From Rossellomorea arthrocnemi (GTDB lineage Bacteria; Bacillota; Bacilli; Bacillales; Bacillaceae_B): a stretch of 64,000 nucleotides of DNA. The stretch is taken from contig NZ_CAJGBF010000008.1 of NCBI RefSeq assembly GCF_904424705.1, positions 124,001 through 188,000 of the forward strand. Reading direction: 5' to 3'. Below, one piece after another: positions 55,949 through 64,000 of this stretch (position 1 is its first letter; every line of letters begins with the position of its first letter). The notes under the pieces are model-generated. The model had not been told where the DNA came from, made no database searches, and saw only the letters and a program-made list of their open reading frames with translations. Position numbers and translations under genes: made by a program.

Positions 55949-58795
55949 TTATCGGGTTAACGCTTCGTTAATAATCCGTGATTGTTCTTTTTTGTGTACA
56001 GTTGGTTCACCTTCTGAAGGACTGGAGCGTCTGCGGCGGCCGACATAATGTACCTCCACACTCTCTGGTGCAATGTCACGGAGCCGTGATTCTGCAAATG
56101 TCCATGCTCCCATATTCTTTGGTTCTTCCTGGATCCAGACGATCTCTTTAAGGTTTGGATACCGCTCTAAAATAGCCGTTATATCTCGCTTAGGGAAAGG
56201 ATAAATTTCTTCTATTCTAAGTATGTGTAACCAATCTTTTTCGTCGATGTCCTGAAGCTTCTCTTCTAAATCGATTGCTATTTTCCCACTGCATAATACA
56301 ACTCTTTCGACAGCATCAGGTTTTTCCCCAAGCCCCTTTTGTTCAAGGACAGAATGGAATTCCCCTTCTGCTATTTCTTCAGCAGTGACAGCTGCAAACT
56401 GATTTCGCAGTAAACTCTTCGGTGTCATGATGACCAACGGCCGCACTTCTTCTTTTTGTAAAATGGCTGCCTGACGTCTTAGAATATGGAAGTATTGACC
56501 GGCTGTAGAACAATTGGCGACTGTCCAGTTATATTCCCCGCCAAGCTGCAAGAATCGCTCTAGACGAGCGCTGGAGTGTTCAGGTCCTTGTCCTTCATAA
56601 CCGTGTGGCAATAGCATGACCAGACCCGTTTTTTGTCCCCATTTCGCCCGACCGGCTGAAATAAACTGATCAAACATCACTTGTGCCATATTCGAGAAAT
56701 CGCCAAACTGTGCTTCCCACAGAACAAGGGTTTCAGGTGCGAATACATTGTATCCATACTCATATCCGACGACCGCTGTTTCAGTAAGGGGGCTATTATG
56801 AACAACAAATGATGCATGACTGTCTTTCAGATTGTGTAAAGGAATATATTCTTCACCGGACTTTTCATCATGGAGTACCAGATGCCGCTGGGCAAATGTT
56901 CCTCTCTCAGAGTCCTGACCAGTCAATCGGATCGGTGTGCCATCCTTTAAGATACTAGCAAATGCGAGAGTCTCTGCATGTGCCCAATCAATCTTTCCTT
57001 TTCCTTCAAATACCTGGCTGCGCCTCTTCAGGATGCGATCTAATTTTTTGAATACATTGAAGCCCTCTGGCCAAACAAGTAATTCGCTGTTTAATCCTTC
57101 GAGCTTATCAAAGTCGACACTGGTATTGATTTCCGGCAATCCATTCGCTACGTACTCAGGAGGAGCGAGAACTGTATCGGGATCATCGTCCTTCGCAGGG
57201 ACTTTATCATAAGCTGCTTTCAATTCTTCTTCGATTTCAGCATCCATCTTTTCGACATCTGCATCCGTCACGACACCTTCGGCAATGAGTTTGTCAGCAT
57301 ACATCTTCTTCACATTGGGATGGTTCTGAATGACAGAATACATTAATGGATTTGTCACCATCGGTTCGTCCATTTCATTATGACCAAAACGACGGTAGCC
57401 GATTAAGTCAATGACAAAATCTTTACCGAATGTTTTACGATATTCATAGGCGAGGACCGCAGCAGCAAGACATGCTTCCGGATCATCCGCATTGACATGT
57501 ACAATAGGAACCTCGAATCCTTTTGCCGTGTCAGATGCATACTTGGTTGAACGGGAATCACGGCTTTCAGTCGTAAAGCCAATCATATTATTAGCAATCA
57601 GGTGAATCGATCCACCTGTATTATATCCACGCAGTTGACTCATATTTAATGTTTCTGCCACTACTCCTTGACCAGGGAATGCTGCATCACCATGGATCAT
57701 GACAGCATATGAGGCTTCGGGCGACTGCTCAGGGTATCCCCTGTCTTCACGTACTTCCTGAGCTGCACGGGTGTAGCCTGCCACAATCGGGCTCACGACC
57801 TCTAAGTGACTTGGATTATTAGCAAGCGTTACCCTTGCTCGGGCAGTTGGTGACTGTTGTGGGGATATTTCACGGTCTGCCCCCAAATGATACTTGACGT
57901 CACCTGTCCATCCAAAGGTGATTCCAATCGAACCTTCAGAAGGAATCAAATCCTTGCTTGGTGCGTGTTGAAATTCTGCAAATATCATTTCATACGGTTT
58001 CCCGATGACATGAGCCAATACATTTAAGCGTCCTCGATGTGCCATACCGATATTGATGGTTTTAGCACCTGATTCAACTGAATAGCGAACCATCTCATCA
58101 AGTAATGGAACCATTGTATCCAAGCCTTCTATCGAGAAGCGTTTTTGACCTACGAACGTACGGTGAACATATTTTTCAAATCCATCTACCTGGGCAAGAC
58201 GCCTTAATAAAGCAAGCCTCTTTTCCTTTGATAGTGGAGTAAAATAGGATTCTGACTCAATTTTTTCTCTTAACCAGTTCTTTTCTTCAAGTTCATGGAC
58301 ATGAGCATATTCAAACGCTAATTTGTTCGTGTATACCTGCCTTAAATGTTGAATCGCCTGTAGACCATCTTTAATATGAGAAGGTGCATTCGGGCATAGG
58401 AAATCAACAGGGATCTGCTTTAAATCCTCTTCGGTCAGATTAAACTCAGAAAGTTCAATTCTTCTTGTGTCCTTATTCCGGTCGTTCAGGGGATTAATAT
58501 CCGCAGCCAAATGACCATATGTACGAATATTATCTGCTAATTTAACCGCTGCCACCATTTTACTCAAAGCTGTAGGCTGCTCTGGTAATGTAAATGATGA
58601 ATCTCCGTGCTGAGCGTTCGCGATGACTTTTACATCCTCAACGGTAGGAGGCCCCCATTGTTCGAATAACTCCTTTAATTCAGGGTCCACATCTGATGGA
58701 TCCTCAAGAAATTGTTCATAAACCTCCATTACATAACCCAGGTTAGGTCCGTAAAACGATTGCCACGGTTCCCCTTTTGCAGATTGCTTTTTCAT
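55949..58795 (-). CDS. odhA: 2-oxoglutarate dehydrogenase E1 component
   Basis: 948 residues, normal for Bacillus. Thiamine-diphosphate enzyme: [40 protein letters not shown] with the GDG/GDA-type cofactor motif, [16 protein letters not shown] and the C-terminal [20 protein letters not shown]. Decarboxylates 2-oxoglutarate and hands the succinyl group to OdhB. GGAGGTTTTTCACA precedes the ATG. A cre-like site lies 106 bases upstream. Confidence 0.96.
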   Translation of the reverse strand: MKKQSAKGEPWQSFYGPNLGYVMEVYEQFLEDPSDVDPELKELFEQWGPPTVEDVKVIANAQHGDSSFTLPEQPTALSKMVAAVKLADNIRTYGHLAADINPLNDRNKDTRRIELSEFNLTEEDLKQIPVDFLCPNAPSHIKDGLQAIQHLRQVYTNKLAFEYAHVHELEEKNWLREKIESESYFTPLSKEKRLALLRRLAQVDGFEKYVHRTFVGQKRFSIEGLDTMVPLLDEMVRYSVESGAKTINIGMAHRGRLNVLAHVIGKPYEMIFAEFQHAPSKDLIPSEGSIGITFGWTGDVKYHLGADREISPQQSPTARARVTLANNPSHLEVVSPIVAGYTRAAQEVREDRGYPEQSPEASYAVMIHGDAAFPGQGVVAETLNMSQLRGYNTGGSIHLIANNMIGFTTESRDSRSTKYASDTAKGFEVPIVHVNADDPEACLAAAVLAYEYRKTFGKDFVIDLIGYRRFGHNEMDEPMVTNPLMYSVIQNHPNVKKMYADKLIAEGVVTDADVEKMDAEIEEELKAAYDKVPAKDDDPDTVLAPPEYVANGLPEINTSVDFDKLEGLNSELLVWPEGFNVFKKLDRILKRRSQVFEGKGKIDWAHAETLAFASILKDGTPIRLTGQDSERGTFAQRHLVLHDEKSGEEYIPLHNLKDSHASFVVHNSPLTETAVVGYEYGYNVFAPETLVLWEAQFGDFSNMAQVMFDQFISAGRAKWGQKTGLVMLLPHGYEGQGPEHSSARLERFLQLGGEYNWTVANCSTAGQYFHILRRQAAILQKEEVRPLVIMTPKSLLRNQFAAVTAEEIAEGEFHSVLEQKGLGEKPDAVERVVLCSGKIAIDLEEKLQDIDEKDWLHILRIEEIYPFPKRDITAILERYPNLKEIVWIQEEPKNMGAWTFAESRLRDIAPESVEVHYVGRRRRSSPSEGEPTVHKKEQSRIINEALTR

Positions 58796-58901
58796 TGTGA
58801 AAAACCTCCAACTATTTTGCCAGTTAGTATAATTTGGGTATCATGTATTCTTACATTTCAATCATCGATTTTCACTATGCAAGAATAGTAATTTTTATTA
58901 C

Positions 58902-58917
58902 ATTAAAACGCTTACAA
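58902..58917. promoter_or_regulatory. CcpA catabolite-response (cre) site before odhA
   Basis: ATTAAAACGCTTACAA matches the 16-base consensus WTGNAARCGNWWWCAW at all but one position (T for G at the third). It sits in the odhA promoter region. CcpA repression of odhAB is known in B. subtilis. Confidence 0.65.
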
Positions 58918-59283
58918 GGACATTTTATCACTGTGCAGTGGTAAGATAAAGTCTTTATAACAAATTTCTCAAAATTTTGTTTTCCGCCATTTGTATATGG
59001 AAATTACTTATATTCCCATAATAAATTAGAGGACACACTTTTTGTAAATCGACTATTCTGAAATAATATTTTATTAAGCGCTTTCTCTTTCACCTTCTTA
59101 TATCGCCTTGTGACAGTACTTTTTTCATAAACCATCTTACTACTGTTACCTAAAAAAACCAAATATTTTTTGTTATTTTCTTTGATTTTTTATTTAGTAA
59201 GATAATTAGAGAATAATAGTTGAAGATTTTTCCGTTGACCGACTCTATTCCCGTCACCAAAATGAACTCATCGCCCACCCATT

Positions 59284-59297
59284 GCATAGGATACAAT
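59284..59297 (+). promoter_or_regulatory. Possible sigma-K -10 element of the Hsp20-like gene
   Basis: GCATAGGATACAAT contains CATANNNTA, the mother-cell sigma-K -10 pattern, about 50 bases before the gene. No clear -35. The rest of the 58796-59343 gap is AT-rich and shows nothing else beyond the cre site. Confidence 0.4.
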
Positions 59298-59343
59298 CAG
59301 AAGGGTACAACTGGCCAATTATGTTTAAAGTGAGGTGGTTCAC

Positions 59344-59856
59344 ATGTTCCCATGGAGTTTATTCCCTTTCAATAAAGGTATGAAAGATCAAATGAACCAA
59401 ATGAACCCGAAAGAAATGGATACCTATATACAAGGAATGATGAAGAAAATGTTCCCGGGCGGGTGGGAAAGCATGATGAATCCGAATGATATGATGAACG
59501 GGACACATTCCTTCACGAATCCAATGGGTAATAATGGTAATAATAACAACCACGAGGAAGCTCCCCGATCTTCTTCTGCCATTCCTACCACCGTCTTTGA
59601 AACCTTTGAAGATATCTATATCCGATTTCACGTTCCAAGTGAGGAATGGATGAAACATCTAAAAATTTTCCACACGTCAAATCAGGCGATCATAGAAAAC
59701 ATCCCAGGCAATGGAGAAAGGCAGGTGATCACACTCCCTTGTCTGGTGAAGAAGAAAGGTGCCGTAGCTCAATACAAAGAAGGGATCTTAGAGTTAAAAA
59801 TACCTAAAAGCATTGACATGCAGTACACAGAAATAGACGTCTCAGAAAAATATTGA
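59344..59856 (+). CDS. Hsp20/alpha-crystallin-like protein, possibly spore-coat GerT type
   Basis: 170 residues from the ATG after GTGAGGTGG. The N-terminal 70 residues are rich in Met, Asn and Pro (MKDQMNQMNPKEMDTYIQGM). The C-terminal half is an Hsp20 beta-sandwich: FETFEDIYIRFHVPSEEW, IENIPGNGERQVITLP and YKEGILELKIPK. The layout recalls CotE-dependent GerT-like proteins; a sigma-K-like -10 element upstream supports spore expression. A hairpin overlaps its end. Confidence 0.78.
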   Translation: MFPWSLFPFNKGMKDQMNQMNPKEMDTYIQGMMKKMFPGGWESMMNPNDMMNGTHSFTNPMGNNGNNNNHEEAPRSSSAIPTTVFETFEDIYIRFHVPSEEWMKHLKIFHTSNQAIIENIPGNGERQVITLPCLVKKKGAVAQYKEGILELKIPKSIDMQYTEIDVSEKY

Positions 59857-59863
59857 GACGTCT
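59835..59863. terminator. Terminator overlapping the Hsp20-like gene end
   Basis: AGACGTCTCA/TGAGACGTCT, 10-base perfect stem between convergent genes; the left arm is inside the last codons. T-run absent. Confidence 0.6.
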
Positions 59864-59869
59864 CGATGA

Positions 59870-61279
59870 TTATTGGATATATTTAAGGGATAATCGTATG
59901 ATGGTCCCTTCAGGATGATTCCTAAAGGCAGAGATGTCACCGTCATAGTTTTGGATCAGCTTCGAGGCGATGGCCAACCCGAGTCCATATCCACCTTTTT
60001 CACGGCTTCTCGCTTTATCTACACGATAAAAACGGTCGAATATTTTAGGAAGATCTTCTTCCGGGATTCCGATCCCCTCATCCTTGACTTCAATGATTAC
60101 TTCATCTTGACTGTCCATTAGTTTCACTTCAATGAGCGAATGTTCATCAGAATACTTTACTGCATTATCCAATAAGATAATCAGGATCTGTTCTAAATGC
60201 CTCGGCATAATGGTGACCACAGCTTCATGGGATAAATCATCAAAACATGAAAATGTGTATTCCTGATGAAGGAACCGAAAGTCCCTCATCACTTTATCCA
60301 CTACTTTCTGCACATTAGCCCTGGCATGTTCCAAATCGAATGTTTCCCTGTCGGCACGGGAAAGTTCCAACAACTCACCTACTAGCCGTTTTATTCTCTC
60401 AAGCTCCTCTAGTGACACCTGCAAGGATTCTTCCAGGATGGTTGGATCCTTTTTTCCCCATCGGTTCAATAAGGCAAGATGTCCTTCTAATACCTGAATG
60501 GGTGTTCTCAATTCATGGGAAGCATCTTCCACGAATTGTTGTTGCTGCTGAAACGACTTTTCAATCTGACTCATCATCTTATTGAAAATCTGAGACAAAT
60601 CACTGATTTCATCATGAGCCTTTACAATCTCCACTCTTTCGTGGAACCCTTTTCTTTCAATTGATCTCATCGTTTCAGAAAGCTTATTCAACGGCCTTAC
60701 AAAGTTTTTCGCCATGAAATAACCAACGACTGCACTAATTAACAGTGCCAAAATTCCTGTAATGGTCATCATCCAAAATAGATTTTTCATAATGTTTTCA
60801 TAACGGTTCAAAGGTTGTATGATTTCTACATATCCATTGAATCGGCTAGATCGGATAGGTGAACGCCCAATGAGCATTTTATTTCCTTCAGATTCTATAA
60901 GTTCCACTGATTTATCTCTGACCGGTCGAAAAGGAACGTAAAAGGCAGATTCATTCTCTCCCCTGATTTCTAATACTTGATCACCTTGTTGATCCAATAT
61001 TCGTATTGTCTGGTCTTTTTCAGCAATTTGTTTCATCAGATCCCGGCTATCATAAATGTCCTGGAGCTGAATATCGGATCCCCTTTGTTTAAAGAATACG
61101 GTAATCTCATCCAGGACCCGACCAAAATTGTTTTCTTCCTCATCAAGCATCCATTTACTGATAGCGTGGTATTGAAAAAAACTGAATAAGAAAAACGCAA
61201 GGAATATCGCCGAACCGGCAGCAACTGCCCACTTCACTTTAAGGGAAGAAGGCTTGAAAGAATTGATGAATGTGATCAT
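59870..61279 (-). CDS. arlS: Sensor histidine kinase, ArlS-like
   Basis: 469 residues. Two transmembrane helices (about 17-38 and 163-187) flank an extracellular sensor domain; then HAMP (AKNFVRPLNKLSETMRSIER), HisKA with the phospho-accepting histidine in FVEDASHELRTPIQVLEGHL, and HATPase boxes LLDNAVKYSD, VKDEGIGIPEEDL, GYGLGLAIA. From memory close to S. aureus ArlS, which governs adhesion, autolysis and virulence genes. It overlaps its response regulator by four bases. Confidence 0.9.
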   Translation of the reverse strand: MITFINSFKPSSLKVKWAVAAGSAIFLAFFLFSFFQYHAISKWMLDEEENNFGRVLDEITVFFKQRGSDIQLQDIYDSRDLMKQIAEKDQTIRILDQQGDQVLEIRGENESAFYVPFRPVRDKSVELIESEGNKMLIGRSPIRSSRFNGYVEIIQPLNRYENIMKNLFWMMTITGILALLISAVVGYFMAKNFVRPLNKLSETMRSIERKGFHERVEIVKAHDEISDLSQIFNKMMSQIEKSFQQQQQFVEDASHELRTPIQVLEGHLALLNRWGKKDPTILEESLQVSLEELERIKRLVGELLELSRADRETFDLEHARANVQKVVDKVMRDFRFLHQEYTFSCFDDLSHEAVVTIMPRHLEQILIILLDNAVKYSDEHSLIEVKLMDSQDEVIIEVKDEGIGIPEEDLPKIFDRFYRVDKARSREKGGYGLGLAIASKLIQNYDGDISAFRNHPEGTIIRLSLKYIQ

Positions 61280-61956
61280 GTCCTCATCACATAACCCGTT
61301 CCGCGTACGGTTTGGATATAGCTTTCTTCGTCGGGTGAATCAATTTTGTTCCTTAGGTACCTCACGTAAACATCCACTACATTCGTTTCCACTTCAGAGT
61401 CATAACCCCATACTTTATTCAATAGGACTTCACGGGTCAATACAATATTCTTGTTTTCTAAAAAGGCAAGTAAGAGATCGTACTCCCTTTTCGTCACTTC
61501 AATTTCTTCCTCCAGCTTAAACACCTGTCTGGATTCCTTTTGCACGATGATATCGCGATAGTGGAAGGTGGTTTGAGACAAAACGGCTTCATCTTTAACT
61601 GCTCGCCTAAACACTGCCCTTAATCTCGCTAACAACTCTTCAATCGCGAAAGGTTTGACGATATAATCATCCGCCCCGCTGTCAAGCCCTGATACACGAT
61701 CCATTACACTGTCCCTTGCCGTAATCATAAGGATAGGAATCGATTTTACCTGGCGAATCCTTCTGCACACTTCCAATCCGTTTAAACCAGGAAGCATAAG
61801 GTCCAATAAAATGATGTCCCACTCCTCATTCAGTGCCTGATTCAGACCTTCTCTCCCGTCATAGGCGAGACCCACTTCATATCCTTCATATTTAAGTTCC
61901 AATTCAATGAATCGGGATAAATTCTTTTCATCTTCAATGACTAGGATCCTTTTCAC
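61276..61956 (-). CDS. arlR: Response regulator, ArlR-like (OmpR family)
   Basis: 226 residues. Receiver domain with acidic pocket EDE (8-10), phospho-acceptor Asp52 in IILLDLMLPGLNGLEVC and Lys in YIVKPFAIEELLARL. Winged-helix DNA-binding domain at the C-terminus (TKREYDLLLAFLENKN, VDVYVRYLRNKID, IQTVRGTGYVMRT). GTG start after AGGTGATTGA. It is transcribed with arlS. Confidence 0.93.
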   Translation of the reverse strand: MKRILVIEDEKNLSRFIELELKYEGYEVGLAYDGREGLNQALNEEWDIILLDLMLPGLNGLEVCRRIRQVKSIPILMITARDSVMDRVSGLDSGADDYIVKPFAIEELLARLRAVFRRAVKDEAVLSQTTFHYRDIIVQKESRQVFKLEEEIEVTKREYDLLLAFLENKNIVLTREVLLNKVWGYDSEVETNVVDVYVRYLRNKIDSPDEESYIQTVRGTGYVMRT

Positions 61957-61986
61957 TCAATCACCTGCTCTAATGCTTAATACCAT

Positions 61987-62112
61987 TTATTTTAATTTAC
62001 TTTTGTTGAAAATAAAATCATTCAGCGCATGGAATATTTCAATGCCTTGATATGTCATTAAGGTAATGGCTGTAAAACTGAAAAATAAAATAGGAATAAT
62101 TCGAATCCACAT
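61987..62112 (-). CDS. Small membrane protein of 41 residues
   Basis: MWIRIIPILFFSFTAITLMT then a polar tail ending NDFIFNKSKLK; one hydrophobic helix. GGGAGGTTAGAACC precedes the ATG. It is 30 bases upstream of arlR, same direction, so it may be co-transcribed with arlRS. No known family. Confidence 0.55.
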   Translation of the reverse strand: MWIRIIPILFFSFTAITLMTYQGIEIFHALNDFIFNKSKLK

Positions 62113-62414
62113 GGTTCTAACCTCCCTTTTATCAATGCTTTCATTTTCCTCCACTATGATTAAAATACAATGAGAATAGGGTAAGTTTTTATTAAGATAT
62201 TTAATTGTTTACATAATAATATTATAAACAATTAAAACCATGATTTGAAAACTCTTCTATTAAGGAAATAATACCTGGTAGGGCCGAAAATGTTGCTCAG
62301 GAAATGGAGTCCATGATCGTTTATTTTTTACAGTTTCCCGTATCTAACGTTTATTTTCTTCATAAAGTGGTAGTTATATCCATAAACATGGAGAAAGAAA
62401 AGGGAGGGATATGT

Positions 62415-62591
62415 ATGACATGGATTATTGCAATTGTTTCTTTCTTTTTGATACTCATTCTATCGGAAGAAATGATTTATTATCTTTTACGGACGAAGGT
62501 CATGGAAAATCCCCCTAAGAGGGAAAGAAATGAAGGGAAAATGAAAGTATGGATTTATAAAATTAAACTAAAGCTCAATCATCCTCAATAA
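62415..62591 (+). CDS. Small membrane protein of 58 residues
   Basis: MTWIIAIVSFFLILILSEEM is a membrane helix; the rest is basic (KRERNEGKMKVWIYKIKLKL). AAAAGGGAGGG precedes the ATG at 62415; the open frame upstream to 62304 has no site. The gap before it (62113-62414) shows only AT-rich DNA. Family unknown. Confidence 0.55.
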   Translation: MTWIIAIVSFFLILILSEEMIYYLLRTKVMENPPKRERNEGKMKVWIYKIKLKLNHPQ

Positions 62592-63046
62592 TATGGATAC
62601 ATCCACTGACTGTGGAAAAAGTACAACTCTATGAATCCAAATAATGTGAATCATAATAAAGAAAGATAAAATGATCCATTACTAAACATCATCCTAACAT
62701 TCACTAATTACTAAAAGTAGATAAAAAAGAAGACAAAAGCTTCAGCAAGGCTTTTGTCTTCAAAGGAAAGAAATTAGAATGGGTCTTACATAATAAAGAT
62801 TTAAACAGATTAGAAAGCTACCCCACTTTCTTTCTGTTTAGGGAGTGATAAATCCTTATTCATAAGCAAGGTTTATTGTAACGTCTGAAAAAGTGAACTC
62901 TATTAAAACAAGATTAAAATTTGATGAGAAAATCTCTATTTCCATCAAAGAGTGCAGAAGAAAAAAAACAAATCTATCATTTTATGATATGATTAAGAAG
63001 AATTCAGAATGTTACAATACATCTTTATGCTCGAAAGGATGAAAAA
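62592..63046. other. Intergenic region before pxpA
   Basis: AT-rich. It contains one clear hairpin (62727-62763) and, close to 63047, the pxpA promoter region, which I could not define. No gene seen. Confidence 0.4.
62727..62763. terminator. Terminator-like hairpin
   Basis: GAAGACAAAAGC/GCTTTTGTCTTC, 12-base perfect stem, A-run on the left. It would best terminate minus-strand transcription. Confidence 0.6.
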
Positions 63047-63772
63047 ATGAAAATCGATCTAAATTGTGATTTAGGAGAAAGTTTTGGTACATATACCATA
63101 GGACAAGATGAAGAAATGATGAACTATGTCACGTCTGTTAATATCGCTTGCGGTTTTCATGCTGGTGATCCCCTTGTCATGAAACGAACGGTTGCAAATG
63201 CAATGAAGCACAATGTAAATATTGGCGCCCACCCCGGCTTACCGGACCTTCAGGGATTTGGCAGGAGAATGATGCACATCTCACCTGACGAGGCCTATGC
63301 TCTCATTCAATATCAAATAGGAGCACTTCACGCTTTTGTTAAGGCTCAGGGCGGCAATCTATCACATATAAAACCTCATGGGGCTCTGTATAATATGGCA
63401 GCCAAGGATTGCAGACTCGCTGCAGCGATTGCAGAAGCCGTTTACGACCTTGACCCGGCACTGACTTTATTCGGTCTATCTCAAAGCGAACTCACTAGTG
63501 CTGGAGAAGCAATCGGCTTGCATGTTGCTCATGAAGTATTTGCAGATAGAGCTTATCAATCCGATGGATCATTAACTCCACGATCTCTTCCAAATTCTGT
63601 CCTTCATGATGAGGACCTGGTGGAAGAACAGGTTCTTCGAATGGTAGAAAAACGAGAAGTGATTTCAATCGAAGGGAAAAGCGTGCCCATCCAGGCAGAT
63701 ACGGTTTGCCTTCACGGAGATAACGAAGCGGCTCTAGCCCTGGCCAAAAGGTTATTTAAAAAGTTAAGTTAA
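63047..63772 (+). CDS. pxpA: 5-oxoprolinase subunit A (LamB/YcsF family)
   Basis: 241 residues. [20 protein letters not shown] at the start, [32 protein letters not shown] and [11 protein letters not shown] are the signatures. It works with PxpB and PxpC in ATP-dependent opening of 5-oxoproline, a damaged form of glutamine/glutamate. pxpBC are not next to it within the window; the next gene is an unrelated membrane protein. GAAAGGATG precedes the ATG. Confidence 0.94.
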   Translation: MKIDLNCDLGESFGTYTIGQDEEMMNYVTSVNIACGFHAGDPLVMKRTVANAMKHNVNIGAHPGLPDLQGFGRRMMHISPDEAYALIQYQIGALHAFVKAQGGNLSHIKPHGALYNMAAKDCRLAAAIAEAVYDLDPALTLFGLSQSELTSAGEAIGLHVAHEVFADRAYQSDGSLTPRSLPNSVLHDEDLVEEQVLRMVEKREVISIEGKSVPIQADTVCLHGDNEAALALAKRLFKKLS

Positions 63773-63863
63773 GAATCAGGGCTTTCAACAACTCTGTTCC
63801 TTAACCAACCTAAGTAAAGTATCAGTAAAAAATCCGATTTATGCGAGAGACGGAGGCTCATAC

Positions 63864-64000
63864 ATGAACAAGACAATTCTATTAAAGGGGTTAAGGTGGA
63901 TGTTCCTCCTTCTTGTAGCATTTGTCATTTTCGCATACATGTACAAGCGGCTCCTTTTGCATTCAGATATTCAATCATCCATACATTTGGTTGCACCGGA
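63864..64000 (+). CDS. Membrane protein, cut by the window edge
   Basis: 45 codons visible. CGGAGG precedes the ATG. MNKTILLKGLRWMFLLLVA and FVIFAYMYKRLLLHSD give one membrane helix. Too little remains to identify it. Confidence 0.6.
   Translation, partial: MNKTILLKGLRWMFLLLVAFVIFAYMYKRLLLHSDIQSSIHLVAP

Noticed and set aside
59073-59088. Second cre-like AAGCGCTTTC upstream of odhA
   Set aside because: The core fits but the flanking TG and CA are missing; weaker than 58902-58917.

Overview
The window is chromosomal DNA from a spore-forming, low-GC Firmicute of the family Bacillaceae. Supporting evidence: strong GGAGG-type ribosome binding sites, many TTG/GTG starts, a GerA-type germinant receptor operon, YhcN-type spore lipoprotein, Sda, CvfB, XpaC-YaaN, YojN-YojO and ArlRS homologues, and staphyloxanthin-type carotenoid genes. 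The gene mix suggests a pigmented, perhaps marine, Bacillus/Rossellomorea-like organism; that placement is inference. I saw no rRNA, tRNA, CRISPR, prophage or transposase genes.

Layout. 1-3.1 kb: proC-proB-proA proline operon on the minus strand (proA cut by the window edge). 3.5-4.5 kb: an LCP cell-wall ligase. 4.7-12.5 kb: ten minus-strand cobalamin genes behind a cobalamin riboswitch and terminator: btuF, btuC, a btuD-cbiZ fusion, cobU, cobS, cobC, a degenerate cobU paralogue, pduO-type adenosyltransferase, cblT and cblS. They import corrinoids, strip and rebuild the lower ligand, and adenosylate. cblS carries a one-base frameshift. 12.8-16.9 kb: msrA, then crtP facing crtQ-crtO (late C30 carotenoid steps). 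17-24 kb: C45 acyltransferase-like hydrolase, an MFS exporter behind a leader peptide with an attenuator-like structure, cvfB, a guanine-riboswitch purine permease, a second MFS exporter, and a YhcN/YlaJ lipoprotein. 24.3-33.5 kb: ZIP transporter, MutS2-like ATPase without Smr domain, a strong structured-RNA candidate with its own promoter and terminator, small membrane proteins, ABC-F ATPase, recQ, ydjO. 34-38 kb: gerAA-AB-AC type germination operon. 38.3-45 kb: cupredoxin, a MifM-like stalling sensor directly upstream of yidC2, a D,D-carboxypeptidase, xpaC-yaaN, a Na+/H+ antiporter. 45.3-53.8 kb: YojNO (MoxR/VWA pair), several small genes, a dedA gene, two clusters of dispersed repeats, YkqA, an acyl-CoA synthetase. 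54.2-64 kb: sda, odhAB with a cre-like site, an Hsp20-like spore protein, arlRS, pxpA, and the start of an unidentified membrane protein.

The most interesting elements are regulatory. They are the MifM-yidC2 arrest module, the leader-peptide/anti-Shine-Dalgarno arrangement before the MFS gene at 18.3 kb, and an approximately 219-nt rod-like RNA at 27.5-27.7 kb that I could not assign to a known family. There is also a repeat family with terminal inverted repeats that sits between convergent genes, one copy of which carries extra sequence. None of these has been tested here by alignment or folding software; all structures were read by eye.
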